Of a stretch of 64,000 bases of DNA, positions 25,653 to 34,307 are shown one piece after another; the first letter of the stretch is position 1, and the number at the start of each line of letters is the position of its first letter. The notes beneath the pieces were generated by a model. The model was not told the DNA's origin, did not search any database, and saw nothing but the letters and a program-made list of their open reading frames with translations. This stretch comes from Aphanothece saxicola GSE-SYN-MK-01-06B (GTDB lineage: Bacteria; Cyanobacteriota; Cyanobacteriia; PCC-6307; Cyanobiaceae): assembly GCA_019359745.1 (NCBI GenBank), contig JAHHGT010000005.1, positions 248,001-312,000 on the forward strand. The letters run 5' to 3'. The position numbers were made by a program, and so were the translations under genes.

Positions 25653-26309
25653 ATGGCCGACGCCACTCCCCGCGAACCAGCGCCGCTGCGCCGCCAGCCG
25701 CGCCAGGCCCGCAGCCAGGAGCGGGTGCGGCGGATCCTTTCAGCGGCCGAGGAGCTGTTCGTGGAGGGCGCCGTGAGCTCCACCACCACAAACGCCATCG
25801 CCGCCAAAGCCGGGGTGCCGATCGGCTCCCTCTACCAGTTCTTTCCCGACAAGGGCGCCATCCTGCGCAGCCTCGCCGAGGGCTACGCCGAGCAGCTGCA
25901 CGAGCAGCTGCGGGCCTTTTTCGATGAGGGGGACGGCCAGTCGCTGTCCCTGGAAGCCTCGATCACCGCCGCGGTGGCCCTCACCGATCGCTTCTTCCGC
26001 GACCACCCCGGCTACCCGGCCATCTTCCTGGATGTGCAGAGCGCCACCCCCGAGCTGCTGGCGATCGAGGCCGAGGCCGATGCCCGCCTGATCGCCGACT
26101 GGGCCGGCCTGCTGGTGGAGCGGGCCGCCTGCGAGGGCACCGATCTGGGCGAGGAGGACGCCCACCTGCTCGCCTACGTGCTGGTCAAGACCGTCGGCCA
26201 CCTGCTCTGGCTCGCGGCCACCCAGGAGCAGGGCCGCCGCGACCAGCTGGTGACCGAAGCCGGCGCGCTGGCCATCGCCTACCTGCGCCGGCGGCTGCCG
26301 CCTGGGTGA
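25653..26309 (+). CDS. TetR/AcrR family transcriptional regulator
   Basis: The N-terminal DNA-binding domain is clear: RRILSAAEELFVEGAVSSTT, then NAIAAKAGVPIGSLYQFFPD (recognition helix). Residues 75-218 form the helical ligand-binding and dimer part. It is transcribed away from the Coq4-like/MFS operon, and the palindrome between them is the likely operator. The ligand is unknown. The stop abuts the end of the convergent aldo/keto reductase. Confidence 0.92.
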   Translation: MADATPREPAPLRRQPRQARSQERVRRILSAAEELFVEGAVSSTTTNAIAAKAGVPIGSLYQFFPDKGAILRSLAEGYAEQLHEQLRAFFDEGDGQSLSLEASITAAVALTDRFFRDHPGYPAIFLDVQSATPELLAIEAEADARLIADWAGLLVERAACEGTDLGEEDAHLLAYVLVKTVGHLLWLAATQEQGRRDQLVTEAGALAIAYLRRRLPPG

Positions 26310-27314
26310 TCAGGCCCAGACGTTCTCCAGGGTGTAGGGGCCGCCCTCCTTCACCCACAGGGAGCCGTCGATGAAGCGATGGCCCCGCTCGAGGCCGGCG
26401 ATCGCCTCCATGTCTTCGGGAGCCAGCTCGCCCTCGGCGGCGGCGAGGTTCTCGGCCAGGCGCGCCGGGGTCACCGACTTGGGGATCACGGCGGTGCCGC
26501 GCTGCAGGGCCCAGCGCAGCACCACCTGGGCCGGCGTGCGGCCGCGCCGGGTGGCGATCGCGGTGATGGTGGGGTCCTCCAGCAGCACCGGCCGGGTCCC
26601 TGAGGGCACCGGGAGGGTGAGGCCAGGGGCCCCCAGCGGCGAAAAGCCCGTCATGTGAACGCCGTGGGCCTCGCAGAAGGCGAACAGCGAGCATTGCTGC
26701 AGATAGGGGTGGAGCTCCACCTGGTTCATGGCCGGTCGGATCCGCGCCTGCCCCAGCAGGCTGTAGAGGGTGGCCATGCCGAAGTTGCTGACGCCGATGT
26801 GGCGACACAGGCCCCGCTCCACGGCCGCTTCCATCGCCGCCCAGGTGGCCGCGATCGGCTGGGCCTCGAGGGAGATCAGATCGCTGGCCACCTCCGGCAG
26901 CAGCACGCCTGGCCGGGTCGCCACGGGCCAGTGGATCAGATACAGATCGAGGTGGTCGAGCTGCAGATCGGCCAGGGTGCGCTCCAGGGCCGGGCCCACG
27001 TCCTCGGGGGCATGGGCGTTGTTCCACAGCTTGGAGGTGATCCAGAGATCCTCCCGACGCACCAGGCCCGAGCGGATCGCCGCGGCCAGGGCCTCGCCGA
27101 TCTCGGACTCGTTGCCGTAGATGGCGGCACAGTCGATGTGGCGGTAGCCCAGCTGCAGCGCCGCCGTCACCGCCGGCCCCACCTCCCCCGGCGGCGAGTT
27201 CCAGGTGCCCAGGCCGAGCATCGGCATCTCAGCGCCGTCTTCGAAGCGGAGTGTCTTCAAGGCGGTGAACCCCAGAGGATCGTCACTCCACCCTGGCCTT
27301 GGCACGGAAGTCAA
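26310..27314 (-). CDS. Aldo/keto reductase
   Basis: NADPH-dependent reductase with the AKR signatures: MLGLGTWNSPPGEVG, GYRHIDCAAIYGNESEIGEA (catalytic Asp and Tyr), WITSKLWNNAH (Lys), LDLYLIHWPVA (His), and the C-terminal IPKSVTPARLAENLAA cofactor site. The four catalytic residues all appear present. Start at 27314 overlaps the end of the upstream gene by 32 bases; TTG 27260 would give a 316-residue protein closer to the family norm. Substrate unknown. Confidence 0.92.
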   Translation of the reverse strand: MTSVPRPGWSDDPLGFTALKTLRFEDGAEMPMLGLGTWNSPPGEVGPAVTAALQLGYRHIDCAAIYGNESEIGEALAAAIRSGLVRREDLWITSKLWNNAHAPEDVGPALERTLADLQLDHLDLYLIHWPVATRPGVLLPEVASDLISLEAQPIAATWAAMEAAVERGLCRHIGVSNFGMATLYSLLGQARIRPAMNQVELHPYLQQCSLFAFCEAHGVHMTGFSPLGAPGLTLPVPSGTRPVLLEDPTITAIATRRGRTPAQVVLRWALQRGTAVIPKSVTPARLAENLAAAEGELAPEDMEAIAGLERGHRFIDGSLWVKEGGPYTLENVWA

Positions 27315-27837
27315 CCAGAGCGAAGCTGCGGGACTGCGGCTTCTGCGATTCGATCACGAGCTGCAGCCGTTCCCCCTGCCGTCCAGTTTTGGTCTCGACC
27401 ACCTTGTCGACCTCCCGACCCTGGTCGTCGAGCACAGCGAACGTCGCCTCGATCTGGCCGCAGGGACGCTCCAGGCAGGCGACCTCCATCACATCGACGA
27501 TGCCGCCGCCATAAAGCCGGGGCCTGCGGCAGATCCCCTGGCAGCGGCGGGTGAACACCCCCTGATCCGATTCCACCCACCCATCGGCGAGCAGGTCCTG
27601 GCGGGTCTCGCCCCTCCCTCCGGCGGCCGGCTTCTCGGCCAGGGACGCGCGCAGGCCGGCCGCCAGCCAGCCGGCACCGAAGCCAAGCAGCACCAGCCCC
27701 AGCATCAGCAGCCGCTGCAGCACCGGAAACCGGGCGGGTCTCTGCGCCGGGGGTTTCCCCGGCGCCACCGGCTCCATCTCGACGATCAGGTCGTCAATGG
27801 TCGTCTCGCCCTTCTCGGTCTTGCCGGTCCTTGCCAT
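27283..27837 (-). CDS. Single-TM protein with unknown periplasmic domain
   Basis: 184 residues: a cytoplasmic N-terminus (1-40), one membrane helix (LLMLGLVLLGFGAGWLAAGL, about 43-62), then an external domain with three or four Cys residues (RRCQGICRRP, ACLERPCGQ) and beta-like strands near the end. No family recognised. It overlaps the upstream membrane-protein gene by 44 bases, so the two are probably cotranslated. Confidence 0.6.
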   Translation of the reverse strand: MARTGKTEKGETTIDDLIVEMEPVAPGKPPAQRPARFPVLQRLLMLGLVLLGFGAGWLAAGLRASLAEKPAAGGRGETRQDLLADGWVESDQGVFTRRCQGICRRPRLYGGGIVDVMEVACLERPCGQIEATFAVLDDQGREVDKVVETKTGRQGERLQLVIESQKPQSRSFALVDFRAKARVE

Positions 27838-28297
27838 CGTCGTAGGCCATCAGTGAACGGAACATCAGCCCGCCGCCGCTGCCGATCAGGGCAAACATGG
27901 TCAGCAGGTTCCAGAGCGAGGTGGGCTGGAAGCTCATGATCAGGGTCTGGAGCACCCCCACCGCCAGAGCCGCCACCGAGGCCAGCACCAGGAACCAGCC
28001 CCAGCGCTGGTTGCGCAGCGCGAACAGCAGGCACACCCCGATCGTGAGCGGGATCAGCAGCAGGCCGAAACCGCCGCCCAGGCCCTGGGACATCCCGAAG
28101 CCGCCGCCCCAGCCGCCTCCCCAGGCCGAACCCGCACCACCCCAGCCACCCGCGGCGCGCCGGCCGAAGCGGAGGCCCAGGCCCATCGGCACGGAGCTCA
28201 CCATCACCTGGTTGAAGAACAGGAAGGCGCCCATGCTGAAGAGCACACCTCCCAGCAGGAAGCTGAAAAAGTCCCGGATCGGATCCCTGGCGGCCAT
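27794..28297 (-). CDS. Multi-pass membrane protein, Gly-rich loop
   Basis: 167 residues beginning MAARDPIRDFFSFLLGGVLF. Hydrophobic segments lie at about 10-35, 75-95, 98-118 and 122-145, with a Gly/Trp-rich stretch at 50-75 (GWGGAGSAWGGGWGGGFG). The tail is Asp/Arg-rich. No known family. ATG 28297 is the first start clear of the divergent dehydrogenase promoter. It and the following gene form a two-gene unit. Confidence 0.62.
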   Translation of the reverse strand: MAARDPIRDFFSFLLGGVLFSMGAFLFFNQVMVSSVPMGLGLRFGRRAAGGWGGAGSAWGGGWGGGFGMSQGLGGGFGLLLIPLTIGVCLLFALRNQRWGWFLVLASVAALAVGVLQTLIMSFQPTSLWNLLTMFALIGSGGGLMFRSLMAYDDGKDRQDREGRDDH

Positions 28298-28426
28298 GGC
28301 GCTCCTGCCGGCCCCGTCATGATGCCCGGCGCCGCCGCGTTTGTCCGCCGCCAGCCGCTGACGCCCTGTTGACAGCGGCCTGCACGGCAACGAGCATCGG
28401 CGCATGCGGGAGGCCGAAGGAGGAGG

Positions 28427-29551
28427 ATGACGGCCGGCGACACCGCAACCTGCAGCCTGGTGCTCCATGCCACCGAAACCGGCGACGGCGAGGAACCACG
28501 GCAGGCCAATCAGCGCTACAAGGATCCCCGCATCGCCCTGGAGGAGCGGACGCTCCAACCCCTCCATCCCGGCGCGTTGCGGTTGCAGATGCTGAGGGTC
28601 GGCCTCTGCGGCACCGACCTCCACATGACCCAGAAGGATCCGCTGGGTTACGTGCGCAGTTCCGCGCCCGCCTCGATTCCGGCCCAGGGCCGGGTGCTGG
28701 GCCATGAGGGGATCGGCCGGGTGATCGCCATCGGCTCCGATGTCTCCCGCTTCCGGGTGGGCGACATCGTGGCGCCGGAATCCGTGCTGAGCTGCGGGGC
28801 CTGCCGGTCCTGCCGCTCCGGCGCCTTCAACCAGTGCCTCGACGCCCGGCTGCTGGGCATGGAGAAGGACGGGCTGTTCGCGGCGATCGCCGATGTGCCC
28901 GCCCGATCGGCCGTGGCCATCGGACGCCTGGCCGACAGCGACCGGGGCCTGCAGATGGCCGCCTGTCTGGAGCCGGCCGGTGTGGCCCTGCTGGCCTGCA
29001 GGAAGACCCAGATGGCTCCGGGCGACAAGGTTCTGGTGTTTGGGGCCGGCCCCATCGGCTTGCTCAGCGCGATGATGGCGCGCCGTCTCCACGGCGCCTC
29101 GTTGGTGAGCGTCGTCGAACCCTCCGCCTACCGCAGAGACTTCGCGGCGGCCTGGGCCGATCAGGTGGCGGAATCGGCCGAAGCGCTCCAGACCCCCGAA
29201 GGCGGCTGGGACGTGGTGGTGGAAGCCTCCGGTGCGCTGGCCAACGTCGATGCCGTGTTCCGCCAGATCGCCCCGGGCGGACGGGTGGCCCTGCTGGGCA
29301 GGGGCGGACAGGCGCTGCGGATTGGGGCGGTCGACCACATGATCACCAACGCCATCAGCGTCATGGGGCTGCGCGGCCATCTCGGCGGGGTCTACGAGCG
29401 GCTGATCGACCTGTGCCTCTCCGGGGTCCTGCCGCTGGATCGGATCGTCAGCACCACCATCGAGGGGCTGGAGCGGCTGCGATCCGTGCTCGAGCACCCG
29501 GACGACATCGCCGGCGGCGACTGCAAGATCGTCGTCAAGCTCGCCGATTGA
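28427..29551 (+). CDS. Zinc-dependent alcohol dehydrogenase (MDR family)
   Basis: Catalytic-zinc ligands appear as GLCGTDLHM (Cys 61) and GRVLGHEGIGRV (His 93, Glu 94). The structural zinc cysteines are CGACRSCRSGAFNQC (123, 126, 129, 137). The NAD(P)-binding turn is VLVFGAGPIGLLSAM (about 198). It oxidises or reduces an alcohol; the substrate is unknown. First gene of a forward operon with a radical SAM enzyme, a double MFS, an SDR and a thiamine-diphosphate enzyme, so a biosynthetic role is likelier than general metabolism. 374 aa. Confidence 0.9.
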   Translation: MTAGDTATCSLVLHATETGDGEEPRQANQRYKDPRIALEERTLQPLHPGALRLQMLRVGLCGTDLHMTQKDPLGYVRSSAPASIPAQGRVLGHEGIGRVIAIGSDVSRFRVGDIVAPESVLSCGACRSCRSGAFNQCLDARLLGMEKDGLFAAIADVPARSAVAIGRLADSDRGLQMAACLEPAGVALLACRKTQMAPGDKVLVFGAGPIGLLSAMMARRLHGASLVSVVEPSAYRRDFAAAWADQVAESAEALQTPEGGWDVVVEASGALANVDAVFRQIAPGGRVALLGRGGQALRIGAVDHMITNAISVMGLRGHLGGVYERLIDLCLSGVLPLDRIVSTTIEGLERLRSVLEHPDDIAGGDCKIVVKLAD

Positions 29552-29597
29552 CAAGCTCGCCCATTGACCGCCCCCCCAAAACAAGTTCTTCACCCGC

Positions 29598-30794
29598 ATG
29601 GCCCATCCCTTTCCCCTGGACGGCGAGTCGTTCCTGAAAATCCGGATCTCCGTGCGGATGCTGAAGTGCAACTTCAGCTGCAGCTACTGCGTGGCGGCGG
29701 CGGGGCAGACGCAGGTGAGCGGCATCGACTACAGCCGGGGCACCAAACGCAACATGTGGGGCACCGAGCAGGGCCGGGGCATGGCACGCAAGTCCATCGA
29801 ATGGGCCGCCTCCCTGCCTTATCGCATCGGCGTTCGCTACGACGTGCACGGGGAACCCTTCCTCAACGCCGACGTGATCGAGGACCTGATCTGGCTCACC
29901 GCCCAGCCCAATGTGGCTTTCGTGGAGGTGCAGACCAATGCCTCCCTGTTCAGGAAGCGCCTCCCGGAGCTGGCCGGCCTTCTGGAGCCCTCCAAGCTCA
30001 AACTCTTCTGCACCTTCCATCACACCGAGATCGCCCTCGACGACTTCCTCGGCAACGTGACCCTGGCCGCCGAGCTGGGCTTCGACGTGGTGGTGAACAC
30101 GCTGCTCTCCACCGACAACGTGGCGATCATCCGCGAGGCCCTGGCGCGCTGCGCCGAGCTGGCCATCCCCACCTCCGCGGATCTGAAGTTTCCCGGCTTC
30201 GATGTGCCCGCCACCGAGGCGATGAGCGCCGAGGTGGACGTGGACAAGCGGGCCCGGCACTTTCTCAGCCAGGACCCGATCGAGGCCCTGCTGGCGGCCG
30301 GTGAGCCCGGCCTGGAGGTGTTCCGGACCGTGGCCGACAGCGGACCGCTGGGCCGGGAGATCCGCTTCCTGGCCGCCCTGCTGGTGGGCCTCTACGGGGG
30401 GACCGGGCGTCTCTGTTCCGCCGGCCATGACTACCTGATCGTCGACAACTGGGGCGATGTCTTCCCCTGCACGAGCTATGCCGACACGCGCACGGGCCGC
30501 CTGGGCTCGGTGCTGGACCCCGGCTTCGTGCCGGCCCTGAGGGAGGAGGTCTATGCCCCCTGCCAGTACGCCGAAACCTGCCATCAGAAGGAGGAGTACG
30601 GCAACCTGCGCCTGCTGCGGGAGCACCGCGATCTCCAGACGAAGAGCCTCAACTGTGTCTGCGGCGAGGGCAAGGAGGTGGACCCCCTGACCCTCTTCGA
30701 CAGCCGCATGGCCCTGCTGGAGACGACCCGCCACAACCCCCAGACCGGCCGCGTCGGCCGGCCAGCCACCCCTGCCGTCGCCCCGGTCGCCTGA
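29598..30794 (+). CDS. Radical SAM protein with SPASM-like C-terminus
   Basis: The [4Fe-4S]/SAM motif is KCNFSCSYC (Cys 24, 28, 31; CxxxCxxC). The C-terminal third has further cysteines in a SPASM-like spacing: LCSAGHDYLIVDNWGDVFPC and YAPCQYAETCHQKEEYGN. That supports auxiliary clusters, as in enzymes that oxidise or rearrange carbohydrates and peptides. No precursor-peptide gene is visible nearby, so a small-molecule substrate is more likely. Ends with a Pro/Ala-rich tail; the double MFS gene starts four bases after its stop. Confidence 0.85.
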   Translation: MAHPFPLDGESFLKIRISVRMLKCNFSCSYCVAAAGQTQVSGIDYSRGTKRNMWGTEQGRGMARKSIEWAASLPYRIGVRYDVHGEPFLNADVIEDLIWLTAQPNVAFVEVQTNASLFRKRLPELAGLLEPSKLKLFCTFHHTEIALDDFLGNVTLAAELGFDVVVNTLLSTDNVAIIREALARCAELAIPTSADLKFPGFDVPATEAMSAEVDVDKRARHFLSQDPIEALLAAGEPGLEVFRTVADSGPLGREIRFLAALLVGLYGGTGRLCSAGHDYLIVDNWGDVFPCTSYADTRTGRLGSVLDPGFVPALREEVYAPCQYAETCHQKEEYGNLRLLREHRDLQTKSLNCVCGEGKEVDPLTLFDSRMALLETTRHNPQTGRVGRPATPAVAPVA

Positions 30795-30797
30795 GCG

Positions 30798-33494
30798 GTG
30801 ATGCCCAGGGTCTGGATCTTTGCGCTGCTGGCCTCCCTGGGGGGCCTGCTGTTCGGTTTCAACGCCACGACCCTCGGCCTGGTGGCGTCAACGGCGGCCA
30901 ATGACTGGTCGCTGAGCCTGAGCTCCCAGGTGCTGCTCAGCGGTGCCTTCTTCCTCGGCGCCATCCTCGGCAGCGTCTTCATGGGCCGGTTCGGGGATGG
31001 CCTGAGCCGCCGGGATGTGATCACCACCAGTGCCGCCTGTTACGCCTTCTTCGGCTTTGCCTGCGCCATCTCCGAACGCTTCGAGGAGCTGGTGGTGGCC
31101 CGCTTCTTCCTGGGGATCATCGTTGGCGTCACCTCCCTGGCCATCCCCCTCTACATCGCCGAAATCTCCCCGGCCAGACACAGGGGGGCCCTGGTGTCCC
31201 TCAACCAGCTCAGCATCACCCTGGGGATCGTTCTCGCCTTCGTGATCGAGAACCGTCTGGTGGACGAACTGGACATTTCCCAGCTGTACACGATCAGCGG
31301 GATCCTTGCCGTGATCGTCAGCATCGGGGCGATCATCCTGCCGGATTCACCCGCCTGGCTGATCAAGCAGGGCGACAAGGAGGCGGCGCGCGCGGTGCTC
31401 CGGACGATCCATGGCCCCAACGTGGAGCCGGAGGTGGCCGCCATCGAAGAAAGCCTGGCGGACAGCCATCCGAACGTGTGGGTGGAACTGCTGGAGCCGG
31501 CGAACCGCCGGCTCCTGGGGATCGGCATCCTCCTGTTCGCCATCCAGCAGCTGAGCGGCATCAACTTCGTGCTGCAGATGGCGGGGGATGGCGCCCTGTT
31601 CCAGGGCCTCGACCTGGGCTGGGATCTGGTGATCGTGGTCGGGCTGGTCAATCTGTTCAGCACCCTGCTGTTCGTGCTGCTGGTGGATCGCCTCGGCCGC
31701 CGCCCCCTGCTGCTGGCGGGCCTGGTGGGTCTGGCCCTGTGCCTGGCCGGGCTGATCCTCGAATCCACAGGCAGCGCTTTCCCCGGGACGCTGGCGGCCG
31801 CCAGCCCCTTCCTGCTTCTGGGCTACGTGGTCTTCTTCGCCATCAGCCTGGGCCCCCTACCCTGGCTGTTCGTGGCTGAGATGTATCCCCTGCCCGTGCG
31901 GGGCCTCTCGATGAGCCTTCCGATCACGGTCAACTGGGTGATCAATGCCGTCATGGTCTTCGCCGCCCTGTCGGTCGATTCCCCGGCCGACACCATCGCC
32001 GTCTACGGGATCTCGCTGGCCACCACCGTCATCGCGATTCCGCTGCTGTTTGTCCTCTACCCGGAGACCCGGCGGCTGCGGTTCTCCCAGATCCGCAGCA
32101 CCTGGCACCGGTCGGGAACGGCCAGTGAGCGCAACGAAATCGCCGCCACCCTGGCCACCGCCGTCGTGACCATCGGCGGCATCTTCTTCGGCTACAACCT
32201 CACCGTGATCGCCGGCGCCCTGCTGCAGATCCGGACGGCGTTCGCCCTCACCCCCTTCAGCAGCGGGCTGGTGGTGAGCGCGGTGCTGGTGGGGGCGATC
32301 CTGGGGTCGTTCGTCAGCGGCAACCTGGCGGCGGCCTTTGGCCGGCGCTACATGCTGCTGACGACGACCGTTGTGCTCATCGTCGGCACGGCCGTTTCCG
32401 GCCTGTCCAACTCGGTGCAGATCCTGGTGCTCGGTCGCCTCGTCACGGGCCTGGCCACCGGGGTGACCGCCAGCATCGTGCCGCTGTACATCACCGAAAT
32501 CTCCCCGGCCTCGATCCGTGGCCGGCTGAGCGCGATCCAGAATCTGGCGGTCGGCATCGGCGCCCTCACCGCCTATGGAACCAACACCCTGCTGATGGCC
32601 GCGCCGGAGGGATGGCGGGCGATGCTCTACCTGGGGTCCGTCCCGGCGCTGTTGCTGGGGATCGGGGCTTTGTTCCTGCCGGAATCGCCGCGCTGGCTGA
32701 TTGCCAAGTCCCGTTTCAGCACGGCGGAGCGGATGCTGCAGAAGCTCTGTGTGGAGAATCCCAGGGAGGAGGTGGCCCTGCTCCAGGCCAGCGCCGACCA
32801 CACCCCATCGGGGTCGCGGACGACCCCCCTGTTTTCACCAACCATCCGCCCCCCCCTGCTGATCGGCCTGGCCCTGGTGTTCTTCCAGGAGTGCACGGGC
32901 ATCATCATCGTCACCTATTACAGCCCGACGATCTTTCAGGCCTGCGGGGTGAGCGATCCCACCACCGCCAGCCTGCTGACCACGATCGGCGTCGGTGGCT
33001 TCGGCCTGGCCATGACCTCCCTTTCCTTCCTGCTGGTCGATCGGCTGGGGCGCCGAACCCAGTTCCTGATGGGAATTCTCGGCGTTCTGACCAGTTCGAT
33101 CGGCTTCGGATGGATCTTCGCTGTGCTGCCCCAGGGCACCGCTGCCGTTCAATCTCTTGTCCTGATCTGTTTCATCCTGTTTGTTTCGTCCTTTTCCCTG
33201 AGCCTGGCCTCCGTCTGCGGCTTGGTGGTGTCCGAGATCTATCCCCAGGCGGTGAGAGATCGGGCCATTGGCTTTGTGATTGCCTTTCAGCTGCTGTGCG
33301 GCATGGTGGCGTCCTTCGTGTTCCCGATGCTCGCCGATGCGGTGGGACTGGCCGTGGTGTTTTTCATCAATGCCGGCATCGCCGCGATGGCGCTGCCCTT
33401 CTGGGCCTTCGTGATGCCGGAAACCCGGGGCAGGAGTCTCGAGGCCATCGAGCAGCACTGGCTGGCGGGCAAGAGCCCCGCAACCCTGCGATGA
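30798..33494 (+). CDS. Tandem double sugar-porter MFS transporter (898 aa, two fused units)
   Basis: Two complete major facilitator units are joined. Residues 1-440 contain LGGLLFGFNATTLGLVAS, PLYIAEISPARHRGALVSLNQ, VDRLGRRPLLLAG and LYPETRRLRF. Residues 441-898 repeat the series: IGGIFFGYNLTVIAGALL, PLYITEISPASIRGRLSAIQN, VDRLGRRTQF and MPETRGRSLEAIEQHW. Each unit shows the sugar-porter signatures and about 12 helices, so the whole has about 24. The halves are diverged in sequence, so this is not a recent duplication. Fusions of two full sugar porters are rare. There is no stop between halves. It overlaps the SDR start as ATGA. Confidence 0.88.
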   Translation: MMPRVWIFALLASLGGLLFGFNATTLGLVASTAANDWSLSLSSQVLLSGAFFLGAILGSVFMGRFGDGLSRRDVITTSAACYAFFGFACAISERFEELVVARFFLGIIVGVTSLAIPLYIAEISPARHRGALVSLNQLSITLGIVLAFVIENRLVDELDISQLYTISGILAVIVSIGAIILPDSPAWLIKQGDKEAARAVLRTIHGPNVEPEVAAIEESLADSHPNVWVELLEPANRRLLGIGILLFAIQQLSGINFVLQMAGDGALFQGLDLGWDLVIVVGLVNLFSTLLFVLLVDRLGRRPLLLAGLVGLALCLAGLILESTGSAFPGTLAAASPFLLLGYVVFFAISLGPLPWLFVAEMYPLPVRGLSMSLPITVNWVINAVMVFAALSVDSPADTIAVYGISLATTVIAIPLLFVLYPETRRLRFSQIRSTWHRSGTASERNEIAATLATAVVTIGGIFFGYNLTVIAGALLQIRTAFALTPFSSGLVVSAVLVGAILGSFVSGNLAAAFGRRYMLLTTTVVLIVGTAVSGLSNSVQILVLGRLVTGLATGVTASIVPLYITEISPASIRGRLSAIQNLAVGIGALTAYGTNTLLMAAPEGWRAMLYLGSVPALLLGIGALFLPESPRWLIAKSRFSTAERMLQKLCVENPREEVALLQASADHTPSGSRTTPLFSPTIRPPLLIGLALVFFQECTGIIIVTYYSPTIFQACGVSDPTTASLLTTIGVGGFGLAMTSLSFLLVDRLGRRTQFLMGILGVLTSSIGFGWIFAVLPQGTAAVQSLVLICFILFVSSFSLSLASVCGLVVSEIYPQAVRDRAIGFVIAFQLLCGMVASFVFPMLADAVGLAVVFFINAGIAAMALPFWAFVMPETRGRSLEAIEQHWLAGKSPATLR

Positions 33495-34270
33495 GCGTGG
33501 GGCCTGGGCCTGCAACGACTCCCCCCCTGGCCAGCCGCATCGCCCTGGTCACCGGGGCCTCGCGGGGGATCGGCGCCGCCATCGCGGTGGCGCTCGCCGA
33601 GGCGGGGGCCTCAGTGGTGGTCAACTACGCGGCCAACGCCGCCGGGGCCGAGCGGGTGGTTCGCACCATCACCGAGCGGGGGGGACGGGCCGTGGCGGTG
33701 CAGGCCGATGTCGGCAGCGCCGAGGATGTGGAGCGGCTGTTTCTGGAGGCGGACAGGGCCTTCGGCGGCCAGCTCGATGTGCTCGTCAACAACGCCGGCA
33801 TCTACTACGCCACGGATCTGCAGGAGGTGACCCCCGAGGTGTTCGATCACCTGTTCCGGATCAATGTGCTCGGGGTGATGCTCTGCTGCCAGGCCGCCGC
33901 CAGCCGCTTCCCCGGCGAGGGCGGATCGATCATCAACGTCAGCAGCCTGGCCGCCACCAAGGGGGCCTCGGGGAGCCTGGTCTACAGCGCCACCAAGGGG
34001 GCCATCGATGCCCTCACCCGCACGCTCTCGGAAGATCTGGCGCCCCGCAACATCCGCGTCAACGCCATCAATCCAGGGCTGGTGATCACCGAAGGAACCC
34101 AGGCGGCCGGGTTCGCCACCGCCGAACTGGAACGCCTCTGGACGGCCAAAACCGCCCTGGGACGGGTGGCGACCCCGGAGGACATCGCCCCGGTGGTGGT
34201 GTTTCTGGCCTCCGCCGCCAGCCGCTGGCTGACGGGGGAAACCATCCACACCACCGGGGGCGTCCGATGA
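33491..34270 (+). CDS. Short-chain dehydrogenase/reductase
   Basis: Classical SDR: cofactor loop ALVTGASRGIGAAIAVALAE, DVLVNNAGIYYATDL, catalytic SIINVSSLA (Ser) with LVYSATKGAIDALTRTL (Tyr and Lys), and RVNAINPGLV. The acidic-to-basic pattern after the second strand (VVVNYAANA) does not settle NAD versus NADP. ATG 33491 overlaps the stop of the double MFS. The frame is open further upstream within that gene, but homologues begin close to here. Probably a ketone or aldehyde reductase of the cluster. Confidence 0.92.
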   Translation: MSVGPGPATTPPLASRIALVTGASRGIGAAIAVALAEAGASVVVNYAANAAGAERVVRTITERGGRAVAVQADVGSAEDVERLFLEADRAFGGQLDVLVNNAGIYYATDLQEVTPEVFDHLFRINVLGVMLCCQAAASRFPGEGGSIINVSSLAATKGASGSLVYSATKGAIDALTRTLSEDLAPRNIRVNAINPGLVITEGTQAAGFATAELERLWTAKTALGRVATPEDIAPVVVFLASAASRWLTGETIHTTGGVR

Positions 34271-34307
34271 TCGGCGCTGACGACGTCTGTGACGCAGAAC
34301 GATCCAT

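Noticed and set aside
30798..33494. Two separate MFS genes with a missed stop
   Set aside because: The frame is open throughout with no internal Shine-Dalgarno/start signal of the kind expected, so one fused protein is the simplest reading; a sequencing error cannot be excluded.
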